Part shown: one piece after another, positions 25,691-32,865 of the stretch
Layout: the number at the start of each line of letters is the position of its first letter
Numbering within the stretch: the first letter of the stretch is position 1
NCBI GenBank assembly: GCA_024231905.1
Contig: JAAEQC010000207.1
Span: 1-64,000 of the forward strand
Source of the DNA: a bacterium
GTDB taxonomy: Bacteria > Krumholzibacteriota > Krumholzibacteriia > LZORAL124-64-63
Length of the DNA: 64,000 bases
Direction: 5' to 3'
The notes under the pieces: model-generated
What the model was told of the DNA's origin: nothing
What the model saw: the letters and a program-made list of their open reading frames with translations, nothing else
Database searches by the model: none
Made by a program: the position numbers and the translations under genes

Positions 25691-26965
25691 CTACTGCGGG
25701 AAGATCACCTCGTCGATGACCCACTCGAGGCGGTGCACGTCGCCCCGGTAGTCGTACACGTTGAGGATCAGCGTGCTCGGACCGTAAGCCTGGCGAACCA
25801 GGTCGGCCAGGGGACGCAGATCGAACAGGTACTCGCCGCTGAAGGCGGCGTCACATTCCTCGGCCGTCTCGTGGACGAGCACGATATTCACCTGGGGCGG
25901 CATGGACTCCATGATCCCGCCACTCATCCACAGGGAGAAATCGTGCTCCGGCTGGCAGCCCGAGAAGCTCACGCCGAAGCCCAGATAGTTCTCGACGAGC
26001 GCGATCTCGTACATGTGCCAGGGCTCCCGATGCAGGGAGTCCACCGGCGCGTCGGTGAACCGGATGGGCGGCACCGGCGGCGGCAGGTCCGTGTAGGCAC
26101 CGAAGTCGGCGTCGTGGAAGCCGCGCGGATTGCCGTCGGGACCGGGCACGATAAGCACGTGGCGCGGGTTGGGAGTGGAGTAGGCGATGGGCGCGAACCG
26201 GTCCTCCCCCGTCTTGGCCACGGTGTCGATCATGGGGTCGAAAAACAGCTCGTACAGGCCCGTGGTGTGGAGCGGATAGAAGTAGTTTCCGCTGCGGTCC
26301 GTATGCAGAGTGGTCACGGTGTTGTCCGGGGCCGTGACGCGGATGAAGCCCGGCATGGGCCATTCCCCGTCGTCTCGCACGCCGTCGCGATCCTCGTCCC
26401 AGAAGCAGACGCCGGAGATGGCGGCTTCGGCCGGGGGCTCGCTGCTGTTCACGCGCATGGCGAAGGAGAAGGAGCCCTGGTCCTCGGTGCGGAAGCGCCA
26501 GAGGCGGCCGCCGGTGGTTTCGCCGGGGTCGAGAACGCGGTCTTCGCCCAGCTCACCGTCGTAGATGTAGCCGGCGATGCCCGGAGCCGGAGCCACGAGT
26601 TCGGCGGCGGCCATGATGGGCACGTCGCCGTTGACGGGCCAGGTGGTGGTGGGCTCGAAGTCCATGACCCAGACGGTCAAGGGGCCGTGGAGCACCGCGC
26701 CACCGGCGTTGCGGACGGCCACGGTCAAGTCCACGTGCTCGCCGTCGTCGTCGAGGACGAGGTCGGTCCCCACGAGTTCGACGCGGCAGTAGCCGCCGTC
26801 GGGCAGGGGACACTGGAGGGATTTCAGGACGTAAGTGCCGGCACCGGGGTCGATGGTGCCGGATCCATCCCCGCCGGCCGCCGCGGGTTCCGACGAATCG
26901 GAGCACCCGGCGATGGCCAACAGGACGAGGCATAAGAGCGCCAGGGGCGCAAAACGAGGCGACAC
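25691..26965 (-). CDS. Lipoprotein with SdrD B-like domain
   Basis: The 424-residue protein most likely starts at GTG 26965, because AAGGGAG lies just upstream; an ATG 22 codons earlier has no ribosome site and would spoil the signal peptide. The lipobox is LAIAGC. Residues about 175-260 contain ISGVCFWDEDRDGVRDDGE and FIRVTAPDNTVTTLHTDRSG, the hallmark of Ca-binding SdrD B-like repeats. The preceding 120 residues look like a CARDB/DUF11-type beta domain. Likely surface-anchored; role unknown. Confidence 0.75.
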   Translation of the reverse strand: MSPRFAPLALLCLVLLAIAGCSDSSEPAAAGGDGSGTIDPGAGTYVLKSLQCPLPDGGYCRVELVGTDLVLDDDGEHVDLTVAVRNAGGAVLHGPLTVWVMDFEPTTTWPVNGDVPIMAAAELVAPAPGIAGYIYDGELGEDRVLDPGETTGGRLWRFRTEDQGSFSFAMRVNSSEPPAEAAISGVCFWDEDRDGVRDDGEWPMPGFIRVTAPDNTVTTLHTDRSGNYFYPLHTTGLYELFFDPMIDTVAKTGEDRFAPIAYSTPNPRHVLIVPGPDGNPRGFHDADFGAYTDLPPPVPPIRFTDAPVDSLHREPWHMYEIALVENYLGFGVSFSGCQPEHDFSLWMSGGIMESMPPQVNIVLVHETAEECDAAFSGEYLFDLRPLADLVRQAYGPSTLILNVYDYRGDVHRLEWVIDEVIFPQ

Positions 26966-27111
26966 GGCAATCTCCCTTCCGTGCGGTTGCTGCCCGGCTG
27001 ATGATCCCTCAAATGATACTAAACTTCGCAAGGCCGGGGCAAGCGGGCCGACGGGGACGTGGGCCGGGGTCCCTGAGCCCCTTGGGGTTGGCCCAGCGAC
27101 CGCGCACCACG

Positions 27112-27142
27112 AAAAGGCCCCCGGGGACCTTCCCCCGGGGGC
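27112..27142 (-). terminator. Intrinsic terminator of the BlaI/M56 operon
   Basis: On the minus strand a perfect 10-bp GC stem (27142-27133 with 27126-27117) with a 6-base loop is followed by a C-T-T-T-T run (27116-27112). It lies 27 bases after the M56 gene stop. Confidence 0.8.
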
Positions 27143-27169
27143 TCGCGCACTCTCGGCAGTTCTTTCGGA

Positions 27170-28864
27170 TCAGGTGCCGGGATCCTGGATGGCGATCTTC
27201 TCGCAGCCGGCCTTCTTCAGACCTTCCAGGACCGTGACGAAGTCCCCGTAGGACGTGTCCTTTTCCGTGTGCAGGGCGACGACCAGGTTCGGCTCCTTCT
27301 CCATGGCCTTGGCCACAGCCCACCCCACGTTGGTACACTTGGTCTGTTTGCCGTTCACCTTAGCGATCCCGTCGCAGTTGATGAACACCGGCAGGACCTG
27401 GCCCTCGGGCAACTCGGCCAGCTTCTTCTGCATACCCTTGGCCGGCAGGGCCATCTTCATCTTCTTGCCCTCATGACCTCGGTAGACCACGTGGTTCAGA
27501 TCGTTCTTCTGCAGGACCTTCTGCACCAGGTGCAACTGCCCCATGCTGGTCTTGCCCGAGGTGTCGATGACGATGGTCGGCTTCTTCTTGGACTTGGACG
27601 CGACCTTCTCCATGTAGTAGGCGAACTTCTTGGCCGGCATCTCCTCGCCGTCCGCGAAGATGGCGTCGCCCTTGAGCTGGACCACGTGGGCGCCCTTGGG
27701 CGGCGGCGGCGCGTCACCCTTGGCGTGCTTCTTGATCAGCTTCTCTTTCTTGGCCTGGTCCGCCTTCGCCGGCTCATCCTTCTTCTTCTTGTCGTCGTCG
27801 GTCGCAGCAGACGGGAGCGCGGTCGCACCCATGGTCTCGGGCGCGGCCGCCGGCGCCGGCGCTTCACCCTTCTCCGGCGACGCGGGCGGCGCCGGCTCGG
27901 CCAGCACCATCGACAGGGGGATGGCCGCGGCGAGCAGCACACCCAGCACCAACGCGATTCGTTTCTTGGAGACAGTCTTCATGGTTCCCTCCCTGATCTG
28001 GTGGGAAACCCGGCTCAACAGCTCGGACTCCCCCCGGTACAGCGTGGACGCCGACTCGGTCGCCAGGGTGGGAACCAGCGCAGTCTCGGCAAGGTCTGCG
28101 AGAAAACTGGAATAGGCCAGGCGCGCGCTCACGGACGGCGCCACCGCAGCGTCGTCACAGGCCATTTCGCGCCACACCCGCAGGCGCCGCACCAGGAGCA
28201 CGGCCAGCGGATGGAAGAACCACAACGCCTGTCCGACGATCTCGGCCACGCAGGCCAGTCCGTCGCGCCGGGCAATGTGGGCCGCCTCGTGGCGGAGGAC
28301 GGCGTTCCGGTTGCCCGCGGTCCACTCGCCCCAGGCGCGGGGCACGTAGATGCGCCGCGGCCAGGGTCCGAGGGTCATGGGCATGGGCACGCGCTCGGCG
28401 TACCAGACACTCAAGCCCCGCTCGGTGATGGAGGCGGGGACGTATTCGTCGGGCACGGGGCAAGCGCCTCGCACGGCGAAGGTCAGCTGCAAGGTTTGCA
28501 GTCCCACCCAACCCAGCCGTGCGAGGGCAATGCTCGCCCATGCAATCATGAGGGAGGCGACCACGGTCAGGCCACCGGTGGCTGCGGCGGGTGTGGCCGT
28601 GGCGGTGTCGGCGAAGGGGAAGAGCAGGGTCTGGACGGCCGGCGCCTCCTCGGCCACGCGCTCACCCAGGTGAAGCGGTACGAAGGGTGGGATGACGAGC
28701 TTCACGATGCCGACGGTGGCCACGGCCGCGCGCACCCGGGCCGACGCGTTCCGCAGCAGATACAGGGCCAGGAAGACGAGGCCCAGGAACATGGTGTTCT
28801 GAAGGATGGCCGGGACGAAGTACTCGGCCCAGGTAGCGCCCCAATCGTTGAGCAGGGTCATCAT
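27170..28864 (-). CDS. M56 (BlaR1-type) membrane peptidase fused to two ExbD/TolR-like domains
   Basis: The 564-residue protein has an N-terminal BlaR1/MecR1-like membrane metallopeptidase: helices near 20-40, 45-62 and 98-128, the zinc motif HEAAH (H192, E193, H196) and a downstream WREMACDDAAV segment with the third ligand region. A further membrane helix (about 303-325) and a Lys/Ala/Pro linker lead to two tandem domains (about 395-465 and 490-560) with the ExbD/TolR periplasmic pattern, e.g. QVLPVFINCDGIAKVNGKQ, then VALHTEKDTSYGDFVTVLEGLKKAG. It lacks the usual penicillin-binding sensor domain. It overlaps the BlaI gene by four bases, so the pair is a peptidase-repressor switch with an unusual sensor. 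Confidence 0.8.
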   Translation of the reverse strand: MMTLLNDWGATWAEYFVPAILQNTMFLGLVFLALYLLRNASARVRAAVATVGIVKLVIPPFVPLHLGERVAEEAPAVQTLLFPFADTATATPAAATGGLTVVASLMIAWASIALARLGWVGLQTLQLTFAVRGACPVPDEYVPASITERGLSVWYAERVPMPMTLGPWPRRIYVPRAWGEWTAGNRNAVLRHEAAHIARRDGLACVAEIVGQALWFFHPLAVLLVRRLRVWREMACDDAAVAPSVSARLAYSSFLADLAETALVPTLATESASTLYRGESELLSRVSHQIREGTMKTVSKKRIALVLGVLLAAAIPLSMVLAEPAPPASPEKGEAPAPAAAPETMGATALPSAATDDDKKKKDEPAKADQAKKEKLIKKHAKGDAPPPPKGAHVVQLKGDAIFADGEEMPAKKFAYYMEKVASKSKKKPTIVIDTSGKTSMGQLHLVQKVLQKNDLNHVVYRGHEGKKMKMALPAKGMQKKLAELPEGQVLPVFINCDGIAKVNGKQTKCTNVGWAVAKAMEKEPNLVVALHTEKDTSYGDFVTVLEGLKKAGCEKIAIQDPGT

Positions 28865-29259
28865 TCCTCACCCTCCTTCAATTCCCGTTCGCGACGGGCG
28901 ATGAGGCGGCGGATGGCCGCCAGGTCGTCCAGGTCCACATCGTCCATGGACATGAGCGTGTTGGCCAAGGCGGGAATGGAGCCGCCGAAGACCCGCACCA
29001 CCAGGGAGTCCATCTCGCTGAGGGTGGCGTCTTCGCGGCTGGAGACCGGGGTGTAGAAGTTCACCAGTCCGGTCTTCTCGCGGCGCAGCAGGCCCTTCTT
29101 CTCCAGGGTGTTCAGCACCGTCTGGACAGTGGTGTAGGCCTTCTCCCCGTCCGGATAGAGGCGTTCGAGGACGTCGCGCACGGACACGGGGCCGTCCAGG
29201 TCCCAGACCGCCTGCATGATCTCCCATTCGGCGGGCGTCAGTCTCGGTTTGGCCGGCAT
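28861..29259 (-). CDS. BlaI/MecI/CopY-family repressor
   Basis: The 132-residue protein is a typical BlaI winged-helix repressor: LTPAEWEIMQAVWDLDGPVSV, AYTTVQTVLNTLEKKGLLRR, and a C-terminal dimerisation part ending RRLIARRERE. In the family the repressor is inactivated through the M56 peptidase encoded next, which overlaps this gene by four bases. The likely operator at 29286-29309 would give autoregulation. Confidence 0.9.
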   Translation of the reverse strand: MPAKPRLTPAEWEIMQAVWDLDGPVSVRDVLERLYPDGEKAYTTVQTVLNTLEKKGLLRREKTGLVNFYTPVSSREDATLSEMDSLVVRVFGGSIPALANTLMSMDDVDLDDLAAIRRLIARRERELKEGEE

Positions 29260-29285
29260 ACTGGCTCCTGGTTCTTTCGGGCCTC

Positions 29286-29330
29286 TACTATAACTCTAGT
29301 AACTCTACTTGAGACGCCGGAGCGTGTCAA
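29286..29330 (-). promoter_or_regulatory. Promoter and BlaI-like operator
   Basis: On the minus strand: TTGACA (29330-29325), 17-bp spacer, TAGAGT (29307-29302). The dyad TACTA (29286-29290) / TAGTA (29297-29301) lies just downstream of the -10 box, and a third half-site CTACT (29305-29309) overlaps that box. TACTA/TAGTA arms resemble known BlaI/MecI operators. Confidence 0.6.
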
Positions 29331-29389
29331 GGGGGGAAGACGAGAAAAGTGGGACCGATGTTGCATCATCAGGGTCCCCGGGGGCCCAT

Positions 29390-29419
29390 TTGACCCGTCG
29401 ATCGTCGAATCCATATACT
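29390..29419 (+). promoter_or_regulatory. Promoter of the FlgD-tailed protein at 29473
   Basis: TTGACC (29390-29395), 18-bp spacer, TATACT (29414-29419). A GC palindrome (GGGTCCCCGGGGGCCC, near 29372-29387) lies immediately upstream. Confidence 0.6.
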
Positions 29420-29472
29420 CAATAGGACGTTTCCACAGCGATCATCGGGAGCTTATTCTAAGGGGGGCTGCC

Positions 29473-30384
29473 ATGAGATCGATGGCCGTCGTATTTTTCA
29501 TCCTATCGTTCGTCGCATTTCAACCCATGGCAGCTTCCGCCCAGGAATTCCCGGACGAACTCATGCTCGCACTCGAAGTATCGGGTGAACTCGAAGCGCC
29601 GCCGGCTCTCGTGACGCAGATCGGCCTGGACCTGGCCGCGATCAAGGCCGCCTATCCTGTGGTCGCTGATATCCATGTATTCCCGAGATGGGAGCCGGGG
29701 TATCTCTTCGTGGGAGTGACCGAAGACGCCCTCGCGGACTGGCACGCGGGGACCTACGCGGAGATGGACTCCCTCAATGCCGAGTACGGTCCGGTCACAG
29801 TGGAGACGTGGTCCATCATCGACGCCCTCGGCATCAGATTCGCGACGCCCTACCATCCCGAAGTGCTCGCAGACATCTACGAGACGATTCCCGGCGTGCG
29901 TTACGCGAATCCTTCGAGCCCCCGCGGAGACGGCAGCGACATCTTCAGCCCGGGACTGCCCCTCTACACAGCCATGTACGGTGAGGGCGACTGTCTTTCC
30001 GGCTGCACCTATGAAGAGTTCTGGGAGTTCTCGGTGGTCGGTGGCTCGGTGGTCCTGCTCGACCATTATATCGGTGGTGTCACGAATGTGGATGACGGTC
30101 CCGCCGCCGCGGTGACCCTACGGGAGATCGCACCCAATCCGTTCAATCCGGTGGCGACCATCAGGTACTACGTCGGTCAGGCAGGCCCGGTGCGGCTGCT
30201 GGTCCACGACATACGCGGCCGTCTGGTTGCCGAACTGTTCGACGGACACAAGACCGCCGGCGACCACGTGGCCGTCTGGCGTGGCCGAGACGAGTCCGGC
30301 CGCACTGTGCCCAGCGGCGTGTACTCCTGCCGGCTGGTGGCGGGCGGCGAGTCGGTGACGCATACCATGACGCTTTTAAAGTAA
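29473..30384 (+). CDS. Small secreted protein with FlgD-type C-terminal domain
   Basis: The 303-residue protein has a signal peptide ending ASAQ, a mixed alpha/beta domain of about 190 residues (LAAIKAAYPVVADIHVFPRWEPG) that I do not recognise, and a FlgD-like tail (IAPNPFNPVATIRYY, HDIRGRLVAEL, WRGRDESGR, SGVYSCRL). AAGGGGGG precedes the ATG. It is the first gene of a run of secreted proteins up to 32859. Confidence 0.75.
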   Translation: MRSMAVVFFILSFVAFQPMAASAQEFPDELMLALEVSGELEAPPALVTQIGLDLAAIKAAYPVVADIHVFPRWEPGYLFVGVTEDALADWHAGTYAEMDSLNAEYGPVTVETWSIIDALGIRFATPYHPEVLADIYETIPGVRYANPSSPRGDGSDIFSPGLPLYTAMYGEGDCLSGCTYEEFWEFSVVGGSVVLLDHYIGGVTNVDDGPAAAVTLREIAPNPFNPVATIRYYVGQAGPVRLLVHDIRGRLVAELFDGHKTAGDHVAVWRGRDESGRTVPSGVYSCRLVAGGESVTHTMTLLK

Positions 30385-30419
30385 AGGTGGATATCCCGCC
30401 TCGTATTTGGAGGCCTGAG

Positions 30420-31673
30420 ATGAAATCGATACTCCCGATCGTATTAGCCGCCGGGTTGCTGCTGGCGACAGGTTGCGAAGAAGACGACCCCGTCGCGCCC
30501 GACGCCGGACGCCTGGACGTCACCGTCGCCTTCGAACCGGCCGCACTCACGTTGGGCGGCACCATCGCCATCACGGCGTCGGCCAAGAACTCCACGGACA
30601 AGGATGTCTACATCGGCACCGGATCCTCGTCCTGCGCCCTGGGGGCCCTCGTGACCTACGAGGGCGCCACCCATCCGGCGGTCGGCGACCGCACCTGCAC
30701 CGCCGACATGGCCCACCGGTACGTGCGGGCGGGCGAGACCTGGACCGAGACCTGGTCGTGGGCCGGTGAGATCTGGCGCGAGGGTGAACGGATCATGCTG
30801 CCGGTGGGGAGCTACGAGGTGGCCGGGACCGCTTACGAGTTCGTGGGCGAACCGATCACCGTAGTGATCAAGGAAGCACTTCTGCCCTCAGAGCGGATCG
30901 CCATGGCCATTTCGGTCGACGAGTCGTCGCTGGCCTGGGGCGACACCATGCGAGTGACGGTATCGGCGACGAACCTCACAGACGTGCGCATGGCCGTCGG
31001 AGCCGGCAGTTGCGTGCTGCACGGAATGGTCGGGCACGCGGGCGATTACTTCACGATGAATGAACAGCGGATCTGCACCAGGGACGTGGATCCGCGGTAC
31101 ATCGAGCCCGGCGCTACCCTGAGCCAGAGCTGGGATTGGACCGGAGAGGCCATCACCCGGTCAGGCGACGGCCCCTTCAGATTGGACCCCCGAACCTACG
31201 ACATCGTCGGCACCACGTTCAGCCCCGATGACACCGCCTACGAAAGCGAACCCATCCCGGTCGTACTCGAGCATCCGCCGGGATCGGAACACTCGCTCCT
31301 GATGACCATCGAAGTCGACGATCCGGTGGTGATCGCGGGTGAGGTCGCCAGGGTGGATGTGTCGGCGACCAACGTCACGGACGTGCCCGTCAGGATCGAT
31401 TTCTCCGGCTGCATGTTCGGAGCCCTGGTCCGGTACGAGGGTCAGGCCCATTTCATGATGTATCACCGAATCTGTCCCTTCAGCGTCGGGAGCCGTTACA
31501 TCCAGCCCGGCGAGACCTGGTACGGGACCTGGGGGTGGTCCGGTCAGATACGACTCTTGCCGGAAGGCGACCTGTTCACCCTGCCGCCAGGTACATACGA
31601 GACTTACAGCATCGCCGCCGGCCACTATGGCCCCTTCACCAGCAAACCGGTCGCGGTCGAGATCGTGGAATAG
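30420..31673 (+). CDS. Lipoprotein with three BsuPI-like repeats
   Basis: The 417-residue protein starts at ATG 30420 (TTGGAGG upstream) with lipobox LLATGC. It contains three tandem copies of about 125 residues, each opening with a line such as LDVTVAFEPAALTLGG, then ASAKN-T-, a cysteine pair (SSSCALGALV ... RTC), R-YxxPGETW and LPxGxYE. The pattern resembles BsuPI-type intracellular protease-inhibitor domains (Ig-like). Likely a surface lipoprotein that binds or inhibits protein partners. The gene at 32371 carries a single related copy. Confidence 0.7.
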   Translation: MKSILPIVLAAGLLLATGCEEDDPVAPDAGRLDVTVAFEPAALTLGGTIAITASAKNSTDKDVYIGTGSSSCALGALVTYEGATHPAVGDRTCTADMAHRYVRAGETWTETWSWAGEIWREGERIMLPVGSYEVAGTAYEFVGEPITVVIKEALLPSERIAMAISVDESSLAWGDTMRVTVSATNLTDVRMAVGAGSCVLHGMVGHAGDYFTMNEQRICTRDVDPRYIEPGATLSQSWDWTGEAITRSGDGPFRLDPRTYDIVGTTFSPDDTAYESEPIPVVLEHPPGSEHSLLMTIEVDDPVVIAGEVARVDVSATNVTDVPVRIDFSGCMFGALVRYEGQAHFMMYHRICPFSVGSRYIQPGETWYGTWGWSGQIRLLPEGDLFTLPPGTYETYSIAAGHYGPFTSKPVAVEIVE

Positions 31674-31700
31674 CGGAGGGGAGCTGAGAGGGAGGCCCAT

Positions 31701-32291
31701 ATGAAGACTTGGATAACGTTGGCGATCATCTGTCTTTTCGGATCAGGCGATGCCCACGCCAACTGGATCGGCATCTTCACCACCGAAACCCCGAACCCCA
31801 ACTGCGCGGACGCCCGCTACGACGGTGCTTTACCCGGCCAGTTCACGGTCTACGCCGTGCTCTTCGCCACCGTCGACGGCGCAGATCAACCGGTGACGGA
31901 GATCTGCGGCTATGAGTTCGCTCTTATCCTGCCGCCGGATTTTCTCATCATCAACGAGGTGCTGCCACCGGGCGTCGACAACGGCGGTGTGAGTCCGGTC
32001 TACGATTGTTCAGGGACGGTGCCCGTGACCGATGGGCGCGCGAACCTGGTCACGATCACGTTGGCTACGTTCACCGGGACCAGCGGGCTGCTCTACCTCG
32101 AGCCTGTGCCCGAGCCGGAGATTCCGGGCACGCTGACGATCTGTGCGGGGAATCCGGCGCATACCGTGGAAGCCGCACCCGTATCGGGAAACTTCGCAGA
32201 GCCGGTATTCGGGATCGCGATGGACTACCCATTCTGCATCGTACCCGAGACGCAGCGGACCTGGAGCACGATCAAGGCGCTCTACCGCTGA
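31701..32291 (+). CDS. Secreted hypothetical protein
   Basis: A 196-residue protein with a signal peptide ending near AHAN, followed by a beta-rich domain with paired cysteines (NPNCADARY, EICGYEFALILPP, YDCSGT, ICAGNPA, PFCIVP). It looks like an extracellular disulfide-stabilised sandwich of the cohesin-like kind. No family recognised. AGAGGGAGG precedes the start. Same transcription unit as its neighbours. Confidence 0.6.
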   Translation: MKTWITLAIICLFGSGDAHANWIGIFTTETPNPNCADARYDGALPGQFTVYAVLFATVDGADQPVTEICGYEFALILPPDFLIINEVLPPGVDNGGVSPVYDCSGTVPVTDGRANLVTITLATFTGTSGLLYLEPVPEPEIPGTLTICAGNPAHTVEAAPVSGNFAEPVFGIAMDYPFCIVPETQRTWSTIKALYR

Positions 32292-32370
32292 CCAGGTAAC
32301 CGGTCGCATATGCCAGAATGAACGCGACCAGGGACCGAACCATTACGGTTCGCGACTGAAGGAATAATAT

Positions 32371-32859
32371 CTGAGATCCCCGACTCTCCTGACCTGCCTG
32401 TCCATCCTGGTCGTGGCCAACCTGTGCGCCTGCAGCGACTCGACGAGCCCCGACCCACAACCGTTCATCCACCTGAGCGTGACCACCACGGGCGAAGCGT
32501 TCGAGGGCGAGCCGTACATGCGCATCGTGGCCGAAGCCAGGAACTACGGTCGCAAGACGGTCCAGTATCCGATCCCCTGCGGCCTCGAAGTGCCGATCAC
32601 AGTCACCGATAGCGAGGGCCACGGCGTTCAATTGTGGAACCCGACGATCGACTTCATCTGCCCCCCGGGCTTCGAACTCCTCGCGCGGGGTGAGACCCTT
32701 CGCACCGAGTTCGACTTGATCTGGGGATACGACATGGACGGCACCACGTACCGCGTCCCGCCGGGCGAGTACACGGTGACGGCCCACTTCGCGTACGTCT
32801 GGGACAAGGACAAGGAGTACCGGCATCTCGACGAGGAGATCGACTTCGTCCTGGAGTAG
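32371..32859 (+). CDS. Lipoprotein with one BsuPI-like domain, probable CTG start
   Basis: A complete lipoprotein signal (LRSPTLLTCLSILVVANLCAC) needs translation from the CTG at 32371. An in-frame stop lies two codons upstream, no ATG/GTG/TTG occurs before GTG 32413, and AAGGA sits about seven bases before the CTG. Starting at GTG 32413 would leave only six residues before the lipobox cysteine. The mature part (about 140 residues, HLSVTTTGEAFEGEP, VTDSEGHGVQLW, PPGEYTVTAHF) matches one repeat of the lipoprotein at 30420. Confidence 0.6.
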   Translation: MRSPTLLTCLSILVVANLCACSDSTSPDPQPFIHLSVTTTGEAFEGEPYMRIVAEARNYGRKTVQYPIPCGLEVPITVTDSEGHGVQLWNPTIDFICPPGFELLARGETLRTEFDLIWGYDMDGTTYRVPPGEYTVTAHFAYVWDKDKEYRHLDEEIDFVLE

Positions 32860-32865
32860 CCGCCG

